A DNA stretch of 37,694 bases from an uncultured Oscillospiraceae bacterium (GCA_959601025.1 CAUGOD010000027.1:1-37694); one strand, 5' to 3'. Positions 15,852 through 24,286 are shown, numbered from the stretch's first letter. Translations and numbers: made by a program. Notes: generated by a model from the letters alone, not told the origin.

Positions 15852-16556
15852 CTATAGCCCGTCGTCTTCCGCGGCGACGCCGTCAAACAGGTCGTCGGAA
15901 TTCCAAGCGGTAGCTGCGAAAGCCTCGTCAGCCTCGTCAGTCGCGGTCTCTGCCCGTTCGTCCCATGCTGACAGCGCGCGGCGGACCGTCCCGCCGTCAA
16001 AGCCGTAACGCGTCAGCTTGGCGGCGGCCTTTCGCCGTCCGTCCTCATCATGCAGCCTATTATACTGTTTTTTCGCCAGCAGTTCAAGAGCTTTCTCAAG
16101 ATCGTCTTTTTCAGTAGCCTCCACGGCCAGGGCGGCGAGCTCCCGGTCCACCCCGCGGCTGCATAGCTCCTGCAGGGCGCGGCGACGTGGGTAAAGCTTC
16201 CGGCTGGTCAGCTCCTCCGCAAGCCGGTAAGCGTATCGTTCGTCGTCCACATATCCCAGTTCTTTCATTCGTTCGGCGGTTTCCGCCGCAATCGCCGGAT
16301 CGGCTTCCCGCCGCAGCTTTTCCTCCAGCCCCCGGCGGGAATGGTCGCTCCGGGACAGAAGATAGACCGCCTTTTCCCTTGCGCGGCGGCGGGAGGATTC
16401 CTCCAGCAGCGCCTTCAGTTCCTCATCCGACAACGAGGAGCCGACCCGATAGGGCGACTCCTCGAAGGTACGGATATCCACGGTCGCCGCCGGCTCCCCG
16501 TCCAGCATCAGCAGGACAAGGCGGCCGCGGCGTTTTCGCAGTTCCGTTATCGTCAT
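15852..16556 (-). CDS. recX: Regulatory protein RecX
   Basis: 234 residues. Tandem three-helix RecX repeats are visible: AVYLLSRSDHSRRGLEEKLR, MKELGYVDDERYAYRLAEEL and TSRKLYPRRRALQELCSRGV. The acidic C-terminal tail (DEADEAFAAT and beyond) is not conserved. RecX binds RecA filaments and limits or modulates their activity. It starts 49 bp after the recA stop, so the two are one transcript, presumably SOS-induced. The length agrees with Firmicute RecX (200-270). Confidence 0.92.
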   Translation of the reverse strand: MTITELRKRRGRLVLLMLDGEPAATVDIRTFEESPYRVGSSLSDEELKALLEESSRRRAREKAVYLLSRSDHSRRGLEEKLRREADPAIAAETAERMKELGYVDDERYAYRLAEELTSRKLYPRRRALQELCSRGVDRELAALAVEATEKDDLEKALELLAKKQYNRLHDEDGRRKAAAKLTRYGFDGGTVRRALSAWDERAETATDEADEAFAATAWNSDDLFDGVAAEDDGL

Positions 16557-16605
16557 TTTGCATTTCCGCCCCTTCCTTTGACGGCGGCGGAAGGACGCCG
16601 TCCGT

Positions 16606-17742
<1,137 letters not shown>

Positions 17743-17824
17743 GTTCTTCATCCTTCCATTTTTCCCTTGTTCCGGTTCCTTTTCAAGCGACGCCAAGGAG
17801 CGCCGCCGTGTCTGCAATGCCTTT

Positions 17825-17853
17825 ATTATACCGGACTTTTTCAAGAAAAGCAA
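17825..17853 (-). promoter_or_regulatory. recA promoter
   Basis: On the minus strand TTGCTT (17848-17853), 17 bp, TATAAT (17825-17830), 83 bp before the recA ATG. Confidence 0.7.
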
Positions 17854-17872
17854 CCGTTTTCCGGAAATTTTC

Positions 17873-17886
17873 GCACATATGTTCGA
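17873..17886 (-). promoter_or_regulatory. LexA (SOS) box of recA
   Basis: The plus-strand sequence CGCACATATGTTCG matches the Gram-positive LexA consensus CGAACATATGTTCG at 13 of 14 positions and is palindromic in its core. It sits just upstream of the recA -35 box, so recA-recX are expected to be LexA-repressed. Confidence 0.75.
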
Positions 17887-18012
17887 TTGCTTGCATCCTA
17901 TTCCTGCCGCTCATATATGGAATTCTATTACGCTCTTTATATAGCCATCATCTGATCTTTCGTGTAATCTTCCCCTACCCCTGGAAAAAGGAGTCTCTTC
18001 GTGGGGAACGCC

Positions 18013-18041
18013 TTGAAAATCCTTTCGATTTGCTCTATAAT
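18013..18041 (+). promoter_or_regulatory. Promoter of second GNAT gene
   Basis: TTGAAA (18013-18018), 17 bp, TATAAT (18036-18041), about 75 bp before the ATG at 18115. Apart from this and the recA promoter and SOS box, nothing is seen between recA and this gene. Confidence 0.7.
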
Positions 18042-18114
18042 TTATAATCCGAAGTAAGACGAGTTCATACTCCGCGGGCCGGGGATGCTATCCTTGAACA
18101 AGAGAGGCGTTTTC

Positions 18115-18675
18115 ATGGATTCCCATACACTGCATATCGTCCGCGCCGGACTGGAACAGGCCGACGAGCTCGGCTACGTCCACGCCGTTTCCTGGAACGC
18201 CGCCTATCAGGACATCCTTCCCGCCCCCTTCCTGGCCGGATTCACACCGGAAAAGCGAGCCGCACTCTTTCGGAGGAACCTGCCTGAGCGGGAAAAAAAT
18301 GCGGAGGAATTCTATCTATTCCGTTCCGGTCGGAGCCCAGCAGGCATGGCCATTTTGGGCGATGCGGAAGACAGGGATATACCGGACGACACAGGGGAAA
18401 TCGGCGCCTTCTATTTTCTCCCGGACACTTGGGGAACGGGGCTGGCGCAGGAGGGCATGGCATACTGCCTCGCCCGCCTGCGGGAACGGGGCAGTACGCA
18501 GGCGATGGTCTGGGTGCTCGCAGAAAACCGCCGGGCCCGGCGATTTTACGAAAAAACCGGCTTCCATTTTGACGGGGGCCGCCACGCCTTTTCCCTATCG
18601 CTGCCAGCGGACGAAATAAAGCCGAACGACATCCGGATGGAGCTGCGCTATTCGCGGGAGCTTACGCACGGATAA
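18115..18675 (+). CDS. GNAT family N-acetyltransferase
   Basis: 186 residues from ATG at 18115, with GAGAGG 7 bp upstream; ten extra codons are open upstream but include the ribosome site. The order is standard for GNAT: N-terminal VRAGLEQADELGYVHAVSWN, motif A region GEIGAFYFLPDTWGTGLAQE with the Gly-x-Gly-x-Ala acetyl-CoA loop, and motif B AENRRARRFYEKTGFHFDGG. The NAAYQDILPAPFLA segment is typical of the branch that includes putative phosphinothricin/ribosomal-type acetyltransferases. Substrate unknown. It is the last gene with host-like GC-rich composition before the island. Confidence 0.88.
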   Translation: MDSHTLHIVRAGLEQADELGYVHAVSWNAAYQDILPAPFLAGFTPEKRAALFRRNLPEREKNAEEFYLFRSGRSPAGMAILGDAEDRDIPDDTGEIGAFYFLPDTWGTGLAQEGMAYCLARLRERGSTQAMVWVLAENRRARRFYEKTGFHFDGGRHAFSLSLPADEIKPNDIRMELRYSRELTHG

Positions 18676-18732
18676 TTTCCGTTTCAGAGAAAGCTGAAAA
18701 AACGATTATAAAATCCCCTCTCAAAAAACAGC

Positions 18733-18875
18733 AATCAAAATCACCCGTTGAACGGGTGGTTTGAACAGGCCCTATAAGGGCCTAACACCTGTGAGAGCAT
18801 CCTAAAGGATGCACTGAAAGGTCTGCAATCACACATTTACCTCTGGCAGCCCCCTTACTCGGGGGCTGTTTTATT
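18733..18875 (+). repeat. Four-hairpin palindromic element at the core/island junction
   Basis: Consecutive hairpins: CACCCGTT/AACGGGTG (18742-18758), AGGCCCT/AGGGCCT (18767-18783), GCATCC/GGATGC (18797-18812) and CAGCCCCC/GGGGGCTG (18847-18868), the last followed by TTTTATTT and able to act as a terminator. The first 55 bp match the minus strand of positions 1-53 in layout. No ORF lies inside. It resembles an end, or a non-autonomous derivative, of an IS200/IS605-type transposon. It marks the switch from GC-rich core to AT-richer island. Confidence 0.5.
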
Positions 18876-19265
18876 TGCCCTGTTTGTCCGGCTTACCCGT
18901 AAACAGGTCGATATATTCCTTGAGACTGATTTGATCATTTATAATGTCATCTTGTAATTGGTTTTGGATATACTCTTTGATTGCCGTTTCATACTTCCCT
19001 ACGGTATCTACATAGCTGTGTGATATGTCAGTACCAAAAAATCATTTTCTGCTTGGGGTAAATCATATGTAAACTTCGTTTTTTCCGGGTGAACTTCGTT
19101 TTTTTGAGCCTTGAACCCTCTTTTAACCCCTATGGAAGCCACTTTTTGAATAAATTGACTATCATAAATCCTAAAGGGGGAATCGTTTTTAAAAACGAAA
19201 AACGATTTTTGTAAAAGTGGGGCATATAGATGTCTCCAGCAATATATTTGCTCAATAATATCCAC
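18871..19265 (-). pseudogene. Unrecognised frameshifted reading frame at island edge
   Basis: Two open frames abut. One (GTG-started, 19265 to 19008) holds about 85 codons and ends QAENDFLVLTYHTAM. The other continues in the next frame as ENDFFGTDISHSYVDTVGKY, AIKEYIQNQLQDDIINDQIS and LKEYIDLFTGKPDKQGK to a TAA at 18873. Adding one T to the six-T run (plus-strand A6, 19036-19041) joins them. The upstream frame has no good ribosome site and stays open to at least about 19,370, so the true start is unknown. I do not recognise the family. Nothing else is evident between 19,266 and 19,411. Confidence 0.35.
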
Positions 19266-19411
19266 CTTTCTGCCTTGACACGATTGAACAGTTATGCCCC
19301 ATTTTATGCACCAAAAATATATAAAAGTTGTACTTGCTGATTTTTGTATCAGTGGATGCCAACAATGTCTTTTATAGCACTTGCATTTTCGTCAAGCATT
19401 TTAAACTCATC

Positions 19412-20254
19412 TCAGAATAAAACCTCAATCTTAATCTCCACATCGCCGGTATTCTCAAAAATTTCAACGCCGGAATCAATGCGTCCGAGTTTTTGCATAC
19501 TGAAATGTTCACCATTTTGAGCATACATAATGACAAAGCTGTGACCGGGCGGCCAATAGACAATTTCTCCGACTTCATATCCGGTATACTGAACATTATC
19601 TGTTGCCAGCGTGTCGGAAAAGCGATAGCACATTTCTCGACTGTACAAATCCATCATGGGAAGAGAAAGCGGCAGCCATTCAATGAAATCGCGTCCGGTA
19701 GCATTATTATAGATCGTAGCAGTCAGCACCTGATTGCCAACCGTAATTTTGATTCTGAAATCTGTAACAGGCACCGAAGGCTCGTCCTCCTTTTCGGAAG
19801 GGACTTCCGGCGGTTGCGTTTGGGGCGGATCGACAGGCTTTACCGTTGATTCTTCTTTCTTGTCAGTGGGTGTTTCCGAAGGACTGACCGGCTGCTGTGT
19901 ATTCGGTCTAACATTGGTATTTGAGCCTCCATTATTTGCTGGAGGCATTGTCACATTCGGTGTAGGTGACGGTGTATGCTCCGTTTTCTCGACAGTAGCA
20001 GTTGTATTATTATTTTGCGGCGGGTTCAGCGAAGGTTCATCCTGCTCAACCGACTCCGGGGCGTCCGTACTTTCTTCGGGATTCGTTTCCTCTGTTTCGG
20101 CACTATCGGCATCGGTGTCTGTGGTAAGTGTTAAAGCTGCTGTATCGCTGTCTGAAATACTGTCCGTTCCTGTTTCGGGAACATGATTAGAAGAACAAGC
20201 ACACATGTATAGCGAAAGAATAAGCGATAGCACTAAAATAATATATCGTTTCAC
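19412..20254 (-). CDS. Cyclophilin-like domain lipoprotein with long Pro/Thr/Ser linker
   Basis: 280 residues. A signal peptide with lipobox ends at Cys20 (LSLYMCAC-SSN). Residues 21-164 form a disordered linker rich in Pro, Thr, Ser, Glu and Asn that could span the cell wall. Residues 166-280 form one cyclophilin-like domain (Cyclophil_like, PF18050 type): RIKITVGNQVLTATIYNN, YEVGEIVYWPPGHSFVIMYA and LGRIDSGVEIFENTGDVEIK. This fold resembles peptidyl-prolyl isomerases but its activity is unproven. Its domain is closely similar to the second domain of the upstream neighbour, indicating recent duplication. It is the last gene of the MerR-ApbE unit, 29 bp after the previous one. Confidence 0.85.
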   Translation of the reverse strand: MKRYIILVLSLILSLYMCACSSNHVPETGTDSISDSDTAALTLTTDTDADSAETEETNPEESTDAPESVEQDEPSLNPPQNNNTTATVEKTEHTPSPTPNVTMPPANNGGSNTNVRPNTQQPVSPSETPTDKKEESTVKPVDPPQTQPPEVPSEKEDEPSVPVTDFRIKITVGNQVLTATIYNNATGRDFIEWLPLSLPMMDLYSREMCYRFSDTLATDNVQYTGYEVGEIVYWPPGHSFVIMYAQNGEHFSMQKLGRIDSGVEIFENTGDVEIKIEVLF

Positions 20255-20283
20255 AATGTCACTCCCTTTCCTGTACTTTGTAC

Positions 20284-21225
20284 TTAATCAGATACAACTT
20301 CAAATGTCACATCCGCATCGCCGGTGTTTTTGAAGACTTCCACGCCAGAATCAATATGTCCCAAATGCTGCCGCTCAAATTGTTCTCCGTTCTGCTCATA
20401 TAGGATTACCAAACTACCGCGCGGAGGCCAATAGGCAATATCGCCGATTTCATATCCATCCGAACGCAGGTTATCTGTGGGAAGGGCGTTTGCACCATAA
20501 CGATAGCACATTTCTCTACCGTAAAGATCGCTCATGGATAATGTCATAGGTATCTGTTCTATCAATGCCCGTGTAGTAGCGTTGTCTTCGAGTGTAGCAT
20601 ACAGTTCTGTATTTCCCACGGTAATTTTAATCTGCATAGTTTCTTCTCCTTTTTCTGTATTCGTATCGGAATCTTCCGGATCAGATGCACCCGTATTGCT
20701 TTCTTTCAAAGCAATCGTAACATCAATTCTGCCTTCCAGTGCATCCAGCATTTCCTGCGGGCTTGTGATATGTCCAAGCGGCACAAGATTGCCTGTATTT
20801 GCAGAACTTTCTTCTCCGCTTACAAAAATCACAAAATTGCTGGCAGGCGTCCAGAATACGAGATCACCGTTTTTATATCCGGAAGTCACATCACTTTCGG
20901 AGTATTCCAGATTGAGTTGGTCGCCGCAAAAATCATTATCCGAATCATTTAAGGTAACTGTTAGGGGAAGCTGTGCAATCAGGATTTTTGCCGGAACTGA
21001 ATTGTTCAGATAACCCTCCAGCACCGTATCTCCGATGGTCAGCGTTATCAGTGTCTGTCCATCTGTATTGGTTTGACTTTCGTTGTTATTATTCGATTCC
21101 GTTGGTATGTTACCGCTGTTGTCTCTATCAGATTCCGAAAGGTCTGTGGATGTTCCGCTTTGACCGCAGGCTGCAAGGGAAAATATTAGAGCTGCCGCTA
21201 AAGGTATTATAATAAATTTTTTCAT
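20284..21225 (-). CDS. Lipoprotein with two cyclophilin-like domains
   Basis: 313 residues. Lipobox SLAAC with Cys20; short Asn/Ser-rich linker; domain 1 at about 58-174 (LITLTIGDTVLEGYLNNSVP, GYKNGDLVFWTPASNFVIFV); linker 175-196; domain 2 at 198-313 (QIKITVGNTELYATLEDNAT, GREMCYRYGANALPTDN, LGHIDSGVEVFKNTGDADVT). Domain 2 closely matches that of the downstream lipoprotein; domain 1 is divergent. The linker contains NTGAS (177-181) and EKGEETM. The codons for the latter form a strong ribosome site, AAGGAG, 8 bp before Met197 (20637), so domain 2 could also be made alone in the cytoplasm. It lies 18 bp downstream of apbE. Confidence 0.85.
   Translation of the reverse strand: MKKFIIIPLAAALIFSLAACGQSGTSTDLSESDRDNSGNIPTESNNNNESQTNTDGQTLITLTIGDTVLEGYLNNSVPAKILIAQLPLTVTLNDSDNDFCGDQLNLEYSESDVTSGYKNGDLVFWTPASNFVIFVSGEESSANTGNLVPLGHITSPQEMLDALEGRIDVTIALKESNTGASDPEDSDTNTEKGEETMQIKITVGNTELYATLEDNATTRALIEQIPMTLSMSDLYGREMCYRYGANALPTDNLRSDGYEIGDIAYWPPRGSLVILYEQNGEQFERQHLGHIDSGVEVFKNTGDADVTFEVVSD
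20635..20651 (-). promoter_or_regulatory. Internal ribosome binding site and start inside the two-domain lipoprotein
   Basis: AAGGAG (20646-20651) lies 8 bp before an in-frame ATG (20635-20637), exactly at the beginning of the second domain. It looks like the former start of a separate gene captured by in-frame fusion. Confidence 0.5.
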
Positions 21226-21243
21226 GGTTTCTATTTTCCTTTC

Positions 21244-22496
21244 TTATTTCGCCATTCCAATATCCGAAAGCCATTTGGAAATATCTTCACTCATATTCTG
21301 TCGGCCTGTCCGAAGTGCAACGCCTTTCAAGACTTCAGCACCGTTCGCATGAGCTTTTACATTGTCTTCGCTTTCACCGATTCCGGCTCCAAGTGTTGTA
21401 CAGAACGGAATCACTGTTTTCCCGGAAAAATCGTATTCTTCAAGAAATGACCGTATGACCTGCAACGGTGAATCCTGATAGGCTTTGGAAAGCTCGAACC
21501 GTTCCTCTAAGCCTTCTGTTATATTGATTTCACCGTTTTCTGTTACAAGAAGCATGTCAAACCCTCCGTTCGCTTTCCAATACTCTGCAGATTTGTCAAG
21601 CCCCATAACAAATAAAGATGTAGAAAGCGCATCGCATAATCGGCTTTCTTTTCCAACAATCGTAACAGATTTCAGACCGCTTTCTGCAGGTCTTCCGGTA
21701 TGCGTATCGAGAATATGACTATACCTTTTTTCATCTTCGCCCTCAAAATACCGTTCATAGGCTCCGGAGGTTACGACACTTAAGTCTGATAAAGAGAGGA
21801 TTCCGAGAGAATCCCCGTTATCCGGATGCTGCACGGAAATCTTAAAGTCGCTTCCGTCCGGCTTGGAACCGATTGCCTGAACATTTCCGCCCAAGCTGAT
21901 GATCCCGGAGGTTACACCGTTTGCCTTTAAGTTATCGGTAATAAGATCGCAGGCATATCCTTTTGCAACAGCTCCAAAATCGATTTCCATTCCCGGCATA
22001 AGAGTCAAGGTGTTATCTATAAGTGAAACCTTGTCAAAGCCTACATACTGCATTTTTTGTGCAAGCAGTTCGTCGGATGGGATTTGATAACTTCGGGTAG
22101 TGAAGCCCCAAGCTGTTAAAACCGGATAAACGGTAATATCAAGCGCACCGTCTGTTCGCTTGCACATATCCAATACGAACTTCAGCAAATCTGCTGTTTC
22201 ATCGGAAATTGTAATAGGATTACCGTCCGCATGATTGATTGCAAAGACTTCGCTGTTTGCGTCGGTAACTGACCACAAGGCTTCCATATCTTTTAGTTGC
22301 TGTTCGACGGTTTCCAACACATCCTGCGGCACATCGCCGTACACCGTAAGCGTGATATAGGTATTCATGGCAAAAAACTTTTATCTTTTCGTTCCGGCTC
22401 TTTAGCGGGAGCAGAAGAGCAGGCCGTAAGCGCCAACAGCATAGAAACGACACTCAGAAAAACAAATCCTGTTTTTTTCAACATAACGTTGCTCAT
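21244..22496 (-). CDS. apbE: ApbE-type FAD:protein FMN transferase with flavodoxin C-terminal tail (signal peptide frameshifted)
   Basis: The uninterrupted frame starts at MNTYITL (22368, 374 residues). ApbE motifs (numbered from there) are FGAVAKGYACD (131-141), ISLGGNVQA (157-165), HILDTHTGRP (218-227) and the Mg2+-binding CDALSTSLFVMG (245-256). Residues about 300-374 (FLEEYDFSGKTVIPFCTTLG, then GAGIGESEDNVK) are the C-terminal part of a Flavodoxin_4-type flavodoxin, fused in frame. Upstream, ATG at 22496 encodes a lipoprotein signal (SMLLALTACSSAPAK) ending in KDKSF; it reaches the ApbE frame (SFFAMNTYITL) only if the T6 run (plus-strand A6, 22372-22377) were T7. ApbE attaches FMN to Ser/Thr of extracytoplasmic proteins. 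The ATG overlaps the preceding MerR stop by 4 bp. Confidence 0.85.
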
Positions 22497-22830
22497 TGTT
22501 TTTTCTTTTCCAAAATCATATAATCGAGCTGATCAAGTAACTGCTGCTTTTCATGAATCCCATCCAACAGCTCAAAACGCTGTTTCCGAAGCATACGGAT
22601 TTGTTCTTCATTTGTCTTGCTGTCCTTCATTAGTTCCAAATACTTCTTTGTCTCTTTTACTGAAAACCCTGTATTCAAAAGGAATTGAATTAACCCTAAC
22701 CATCTAAAGTCCTCATCTTCATAATAACCCGGATGACTTGAACCTGCACTTTGCAGTAATCCGTTTTTTCATATTGCTGCAATTCATCTATCGGAATATC
22801 GAATCTTTTGCTGGCTTCCTGCAATGTCAT
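22493..22830 (-). pseudogene. MerR-family regulator, frameshifted
   Basis: ATG at 22830 has AGGAG 8 bp upstream and opens MTLQEASKRFDIPIDELQQY, a MerR helix-turn-helix. After the plus-strand T6 run at 22764-22769 the frame runs into a stop. One added base restores EKNGLLQSAGSSHPGYYED, then GLIQFLLNTGFSVKETKKYL and the C-terminal helix LDQLDYMILEKKKQ. The restored protein is about 112 residues, normal for short MerR regulators. The C-terminal part alone could start at 22678. The stop overlaps the ATG of the ApbE lipoprotein gene (ATGA), so it is the first gene of the apbE unit. It may be disrupted, or an assembly error may have removed a base. Confidence 0.75.
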
Positions 22831-22872
22831 ATCATCTTCTCCTTCAAAAAGTCCTTTTCTGATTACACATAT

Positions 22873-22902
22873 ATTATACTCAAGCCCTCTTTATATGTCC
22901 AA
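22873..22902 (-). promoter_or_regulatory. Promoter of the MerR-apbE-lipoprotein unit
   Basis: On the minus strand TTGGAC (22897-22902), 18 bp, TATAAT (22873-22878), 43 bp before the MerR start. ATATAAGTATT, a motif shared with the promoters near 30,675 and 36,395, directly precedes and overlaps the -35 box. Confidence 0.6.
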
Positions 22903-23023
22903 TACTTATATAATATGCAAAACCATACATTTGGGGCATGCTTTCGAACATGGGAGCTGCCCTCTGGAACTTTCAACTATGCAGCCTTGGTGCTGTCGGG
23001 ACTACAATTGCAACGGTCATCTC

Positions 23024-23207
23024 ATGATAACCTCTATCATTTCTATGTGGGTATTCCGTATCGACGCGGCATATCTGTTTGCGGAAAGTTTAGGAATGGG
23101 CGCACTCGGTGTTATGGCTCGCCATGATTGGTGACTGGCTGTTTCGGGCGATCATTTTCAGCATTCGATGGCTTAGCGGAAAGTGGAAAACATATTGCGC
23201 TATATAA
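23024..23207 (+). pseudogene. C-terminal remnant of a MATE-family efflux pump
   Basis: The plus strand reads ITSIISMWVFRIDAAYLFAE and SLGMGALGV. After a one-base shift near 23114 it continues WLAMIGDWLFRAIIFSIRWL and SGKWKTYCAI to a TAA at 23205-23207. SxISMWVFRI and GALGVWxAMxxDW followed by GKWK are typical of the last two helices of MATE multidrug exporters. The rest of the gene is missing. The open stretch 22,931-23,023 (another frame reads NMGAALWNFQLCSLGAVG) could be an older part, but I cannot assign it. Confidence 0.65.
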
Positions 23208-23253
23208 AAAGCAAGTGTAATCGGAAAGATTAACCCGATTACACTTGCTTTTT
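23206..23253. terminator. Bidirectional terminator between MATE remnant and LysR gene
   Basis: A 19-bp perfect inverted repeat (23206-23224 with 23235-23253) has five A and five T at its ends, serving both strands. Confidence 0.9.
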
Positions 23254-23271
23254 ATGCTTTTCATAAATTCG

Positions 23272-24141
23272 CTATTGCATACTTTTGAAATGCTCCAAAA
23301 ACCTGCCTGCTGCGCCAAAGTTCGGCTGAAACTTTTTCCATGCGAGAACAGAGGTCATAGATAGTTCCGGAAAAAGAGGTCTGAAAGTCAATTTGCTTCC
23401 CTCGAATAAATTAACGGCGCCTTCGATGGTAAGGGCGGAGGCTGCTCCGCTGTTTACCAGCATAGCGACATTTGTAATGATATTGTAGGTTGCAAAAATA
23501 TCAAGGTCGGAAATCGAACCGTCCAGCCAGCTTTCCAATTCCTTTTGGATTGAAAGACGGTTTGTAGTGATAAGCGGCTCTGTCAATAAATCATCCTTTG
23601 TAATACACTCCTTTGAAGCCAACGGATGATCTGCACGTATCAGCAAGCCCCATTTTTCTTTTTCCTTCATACGGATATAATCAAATTTCGTAATATCGAT
23701 GGGTTCAAGCAGTAATCCGAAATCAAGGAGTCCTTGTTCTAAGCGTTCTTTTACAAAGTCTGCGCTGTTCGTATAAAACTGATACTGTACTTTGGGATAT
23801 TTTTTACGAAAGCTCTCCATCACGCCGGACAGTATCTGCGAAGCAATGAGTCCACCGCTGCCGATGGAGATAATGCCGCCAACTTCGTCCTGTTCTTCAA
23901 ATTCATTTTCAATTTTATCCATCAGTGCAACCACTTCTTCAGCACGACGCCGAAGCATAACGCCTGCGTCGGTTAAAGACAGATGCCGTCCTCGGATAAA
24001 CAGCTGCACACCGAGTTCCTCCTCAAGCTGTGCGAGTTGACGGCTAAGCGTCGGCTGTGTAACATGCAGAATATCTGCCGCCCGTGAAATGTTTTCTTCT
24101 CTTACTACTGTCAAGAAATACCGCAATACACGAAGTTCCAT
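23272..24141 (-). CDS. LysR-family transcriptional regulator (first)
   Basis: 289 residues from ATG at 24141 (GGGAGG 7 bp upstream); a TTG five codons earlier is in frame but overlaps the ribosome site. The helix-turn-helix is in residues 1-60: MELRVLRYFLTVVREENISR, AADILHVTQPTLSRQLAQLE, EELGVQLFIRG. The rest is the periplasmic-binding-like effector domain. It is clearly paralogous to the LysR at the right edge (MEFRVLQYFLAVAREQSVSG). Its own promoter is at 24169-24197. It stands alone between two terminators. Its upstream region contains AAATACTT, so autoregulation or cross-regulation with the second LysR is possible. Confidence 0.93.
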   Translation of the reverse strand: MELRVLRYFLTVVREENISRAADILHVTQPTLSRQLAQLEEELGVQLFIRGRHLSLTDAGVMLRRRAEEVVALMDKIENEFEEQDEVGGIISIGSGGLIASQILSGVMESFRKKYPKVQYQFYTNSADFVKERLEQGLLDFGLLLEPIDITKFDYIRMKEKEKWGLLIRADHPLASKECITKDDLLTEPLITTNRLSIQKELESWLDGSISDLDIFATYNIITNVAMLVNSGAASALTIEGAVNLFEGSKLTFRPLFPELSMTSVLAWKKFQPNFGAAGRFLEHFKSMQ

Positions 24142-24168
24142 AAGCCACCCTCCCAATGAGATAGCTTG

Positions 24169-24197
24169 ATTATAGCATAAATATGCCTGAATTGCAA
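24169..24197 (-). promoter_or_regulatory. Promoter of first LysR gene
   Basis: On the minus strand TTGCAA (24192-24197), 17 bp, TATAAT (24169-24174), 28 bp before the ATG. Confidence 0.65.
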
Positions 24198-24250
24198 TAT
24201 TTCGCAGAAGTATTTATTAAAGCTATACATTCGTGGAGATTGATGATACA

Positions 24251-24286
24251 CAAAAAACAGGATCAGAGCATACGCTTTGATCCTGT
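24251..24286 (-). terminator. Terminator of the nine-gene redox/lipoprotein operon
   Basis: On the minus strand ACAGGATCA pairs with TGATCCTG and is followed by TTTTTTG. It is the first terminator met downstream of the gene run that begins at 30.6 kb. Confidence 0.75.

Noticed and set aside
17873..17886. A LexA box controlling the island or the second GNAT gene.
   Set aside because: It is placed directly upstream of the recA -35 box; the GNAT gene has its own promoter about 130 bp away.
18733..18875. Series of short hairpins that might be a CRISPR array.
   Set aside because: The hairpins differ in sequence and are not regularly spaced copies of one repeat; there are no spacers or cas genes.
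22808..23134. 108-codon plus-strand frame taken as an intact gene.
   Set aside because: Its first half covers the MerR promoter in antisense and only its end matches MATE proteins, in a frame that then breaks; it is a remnant.
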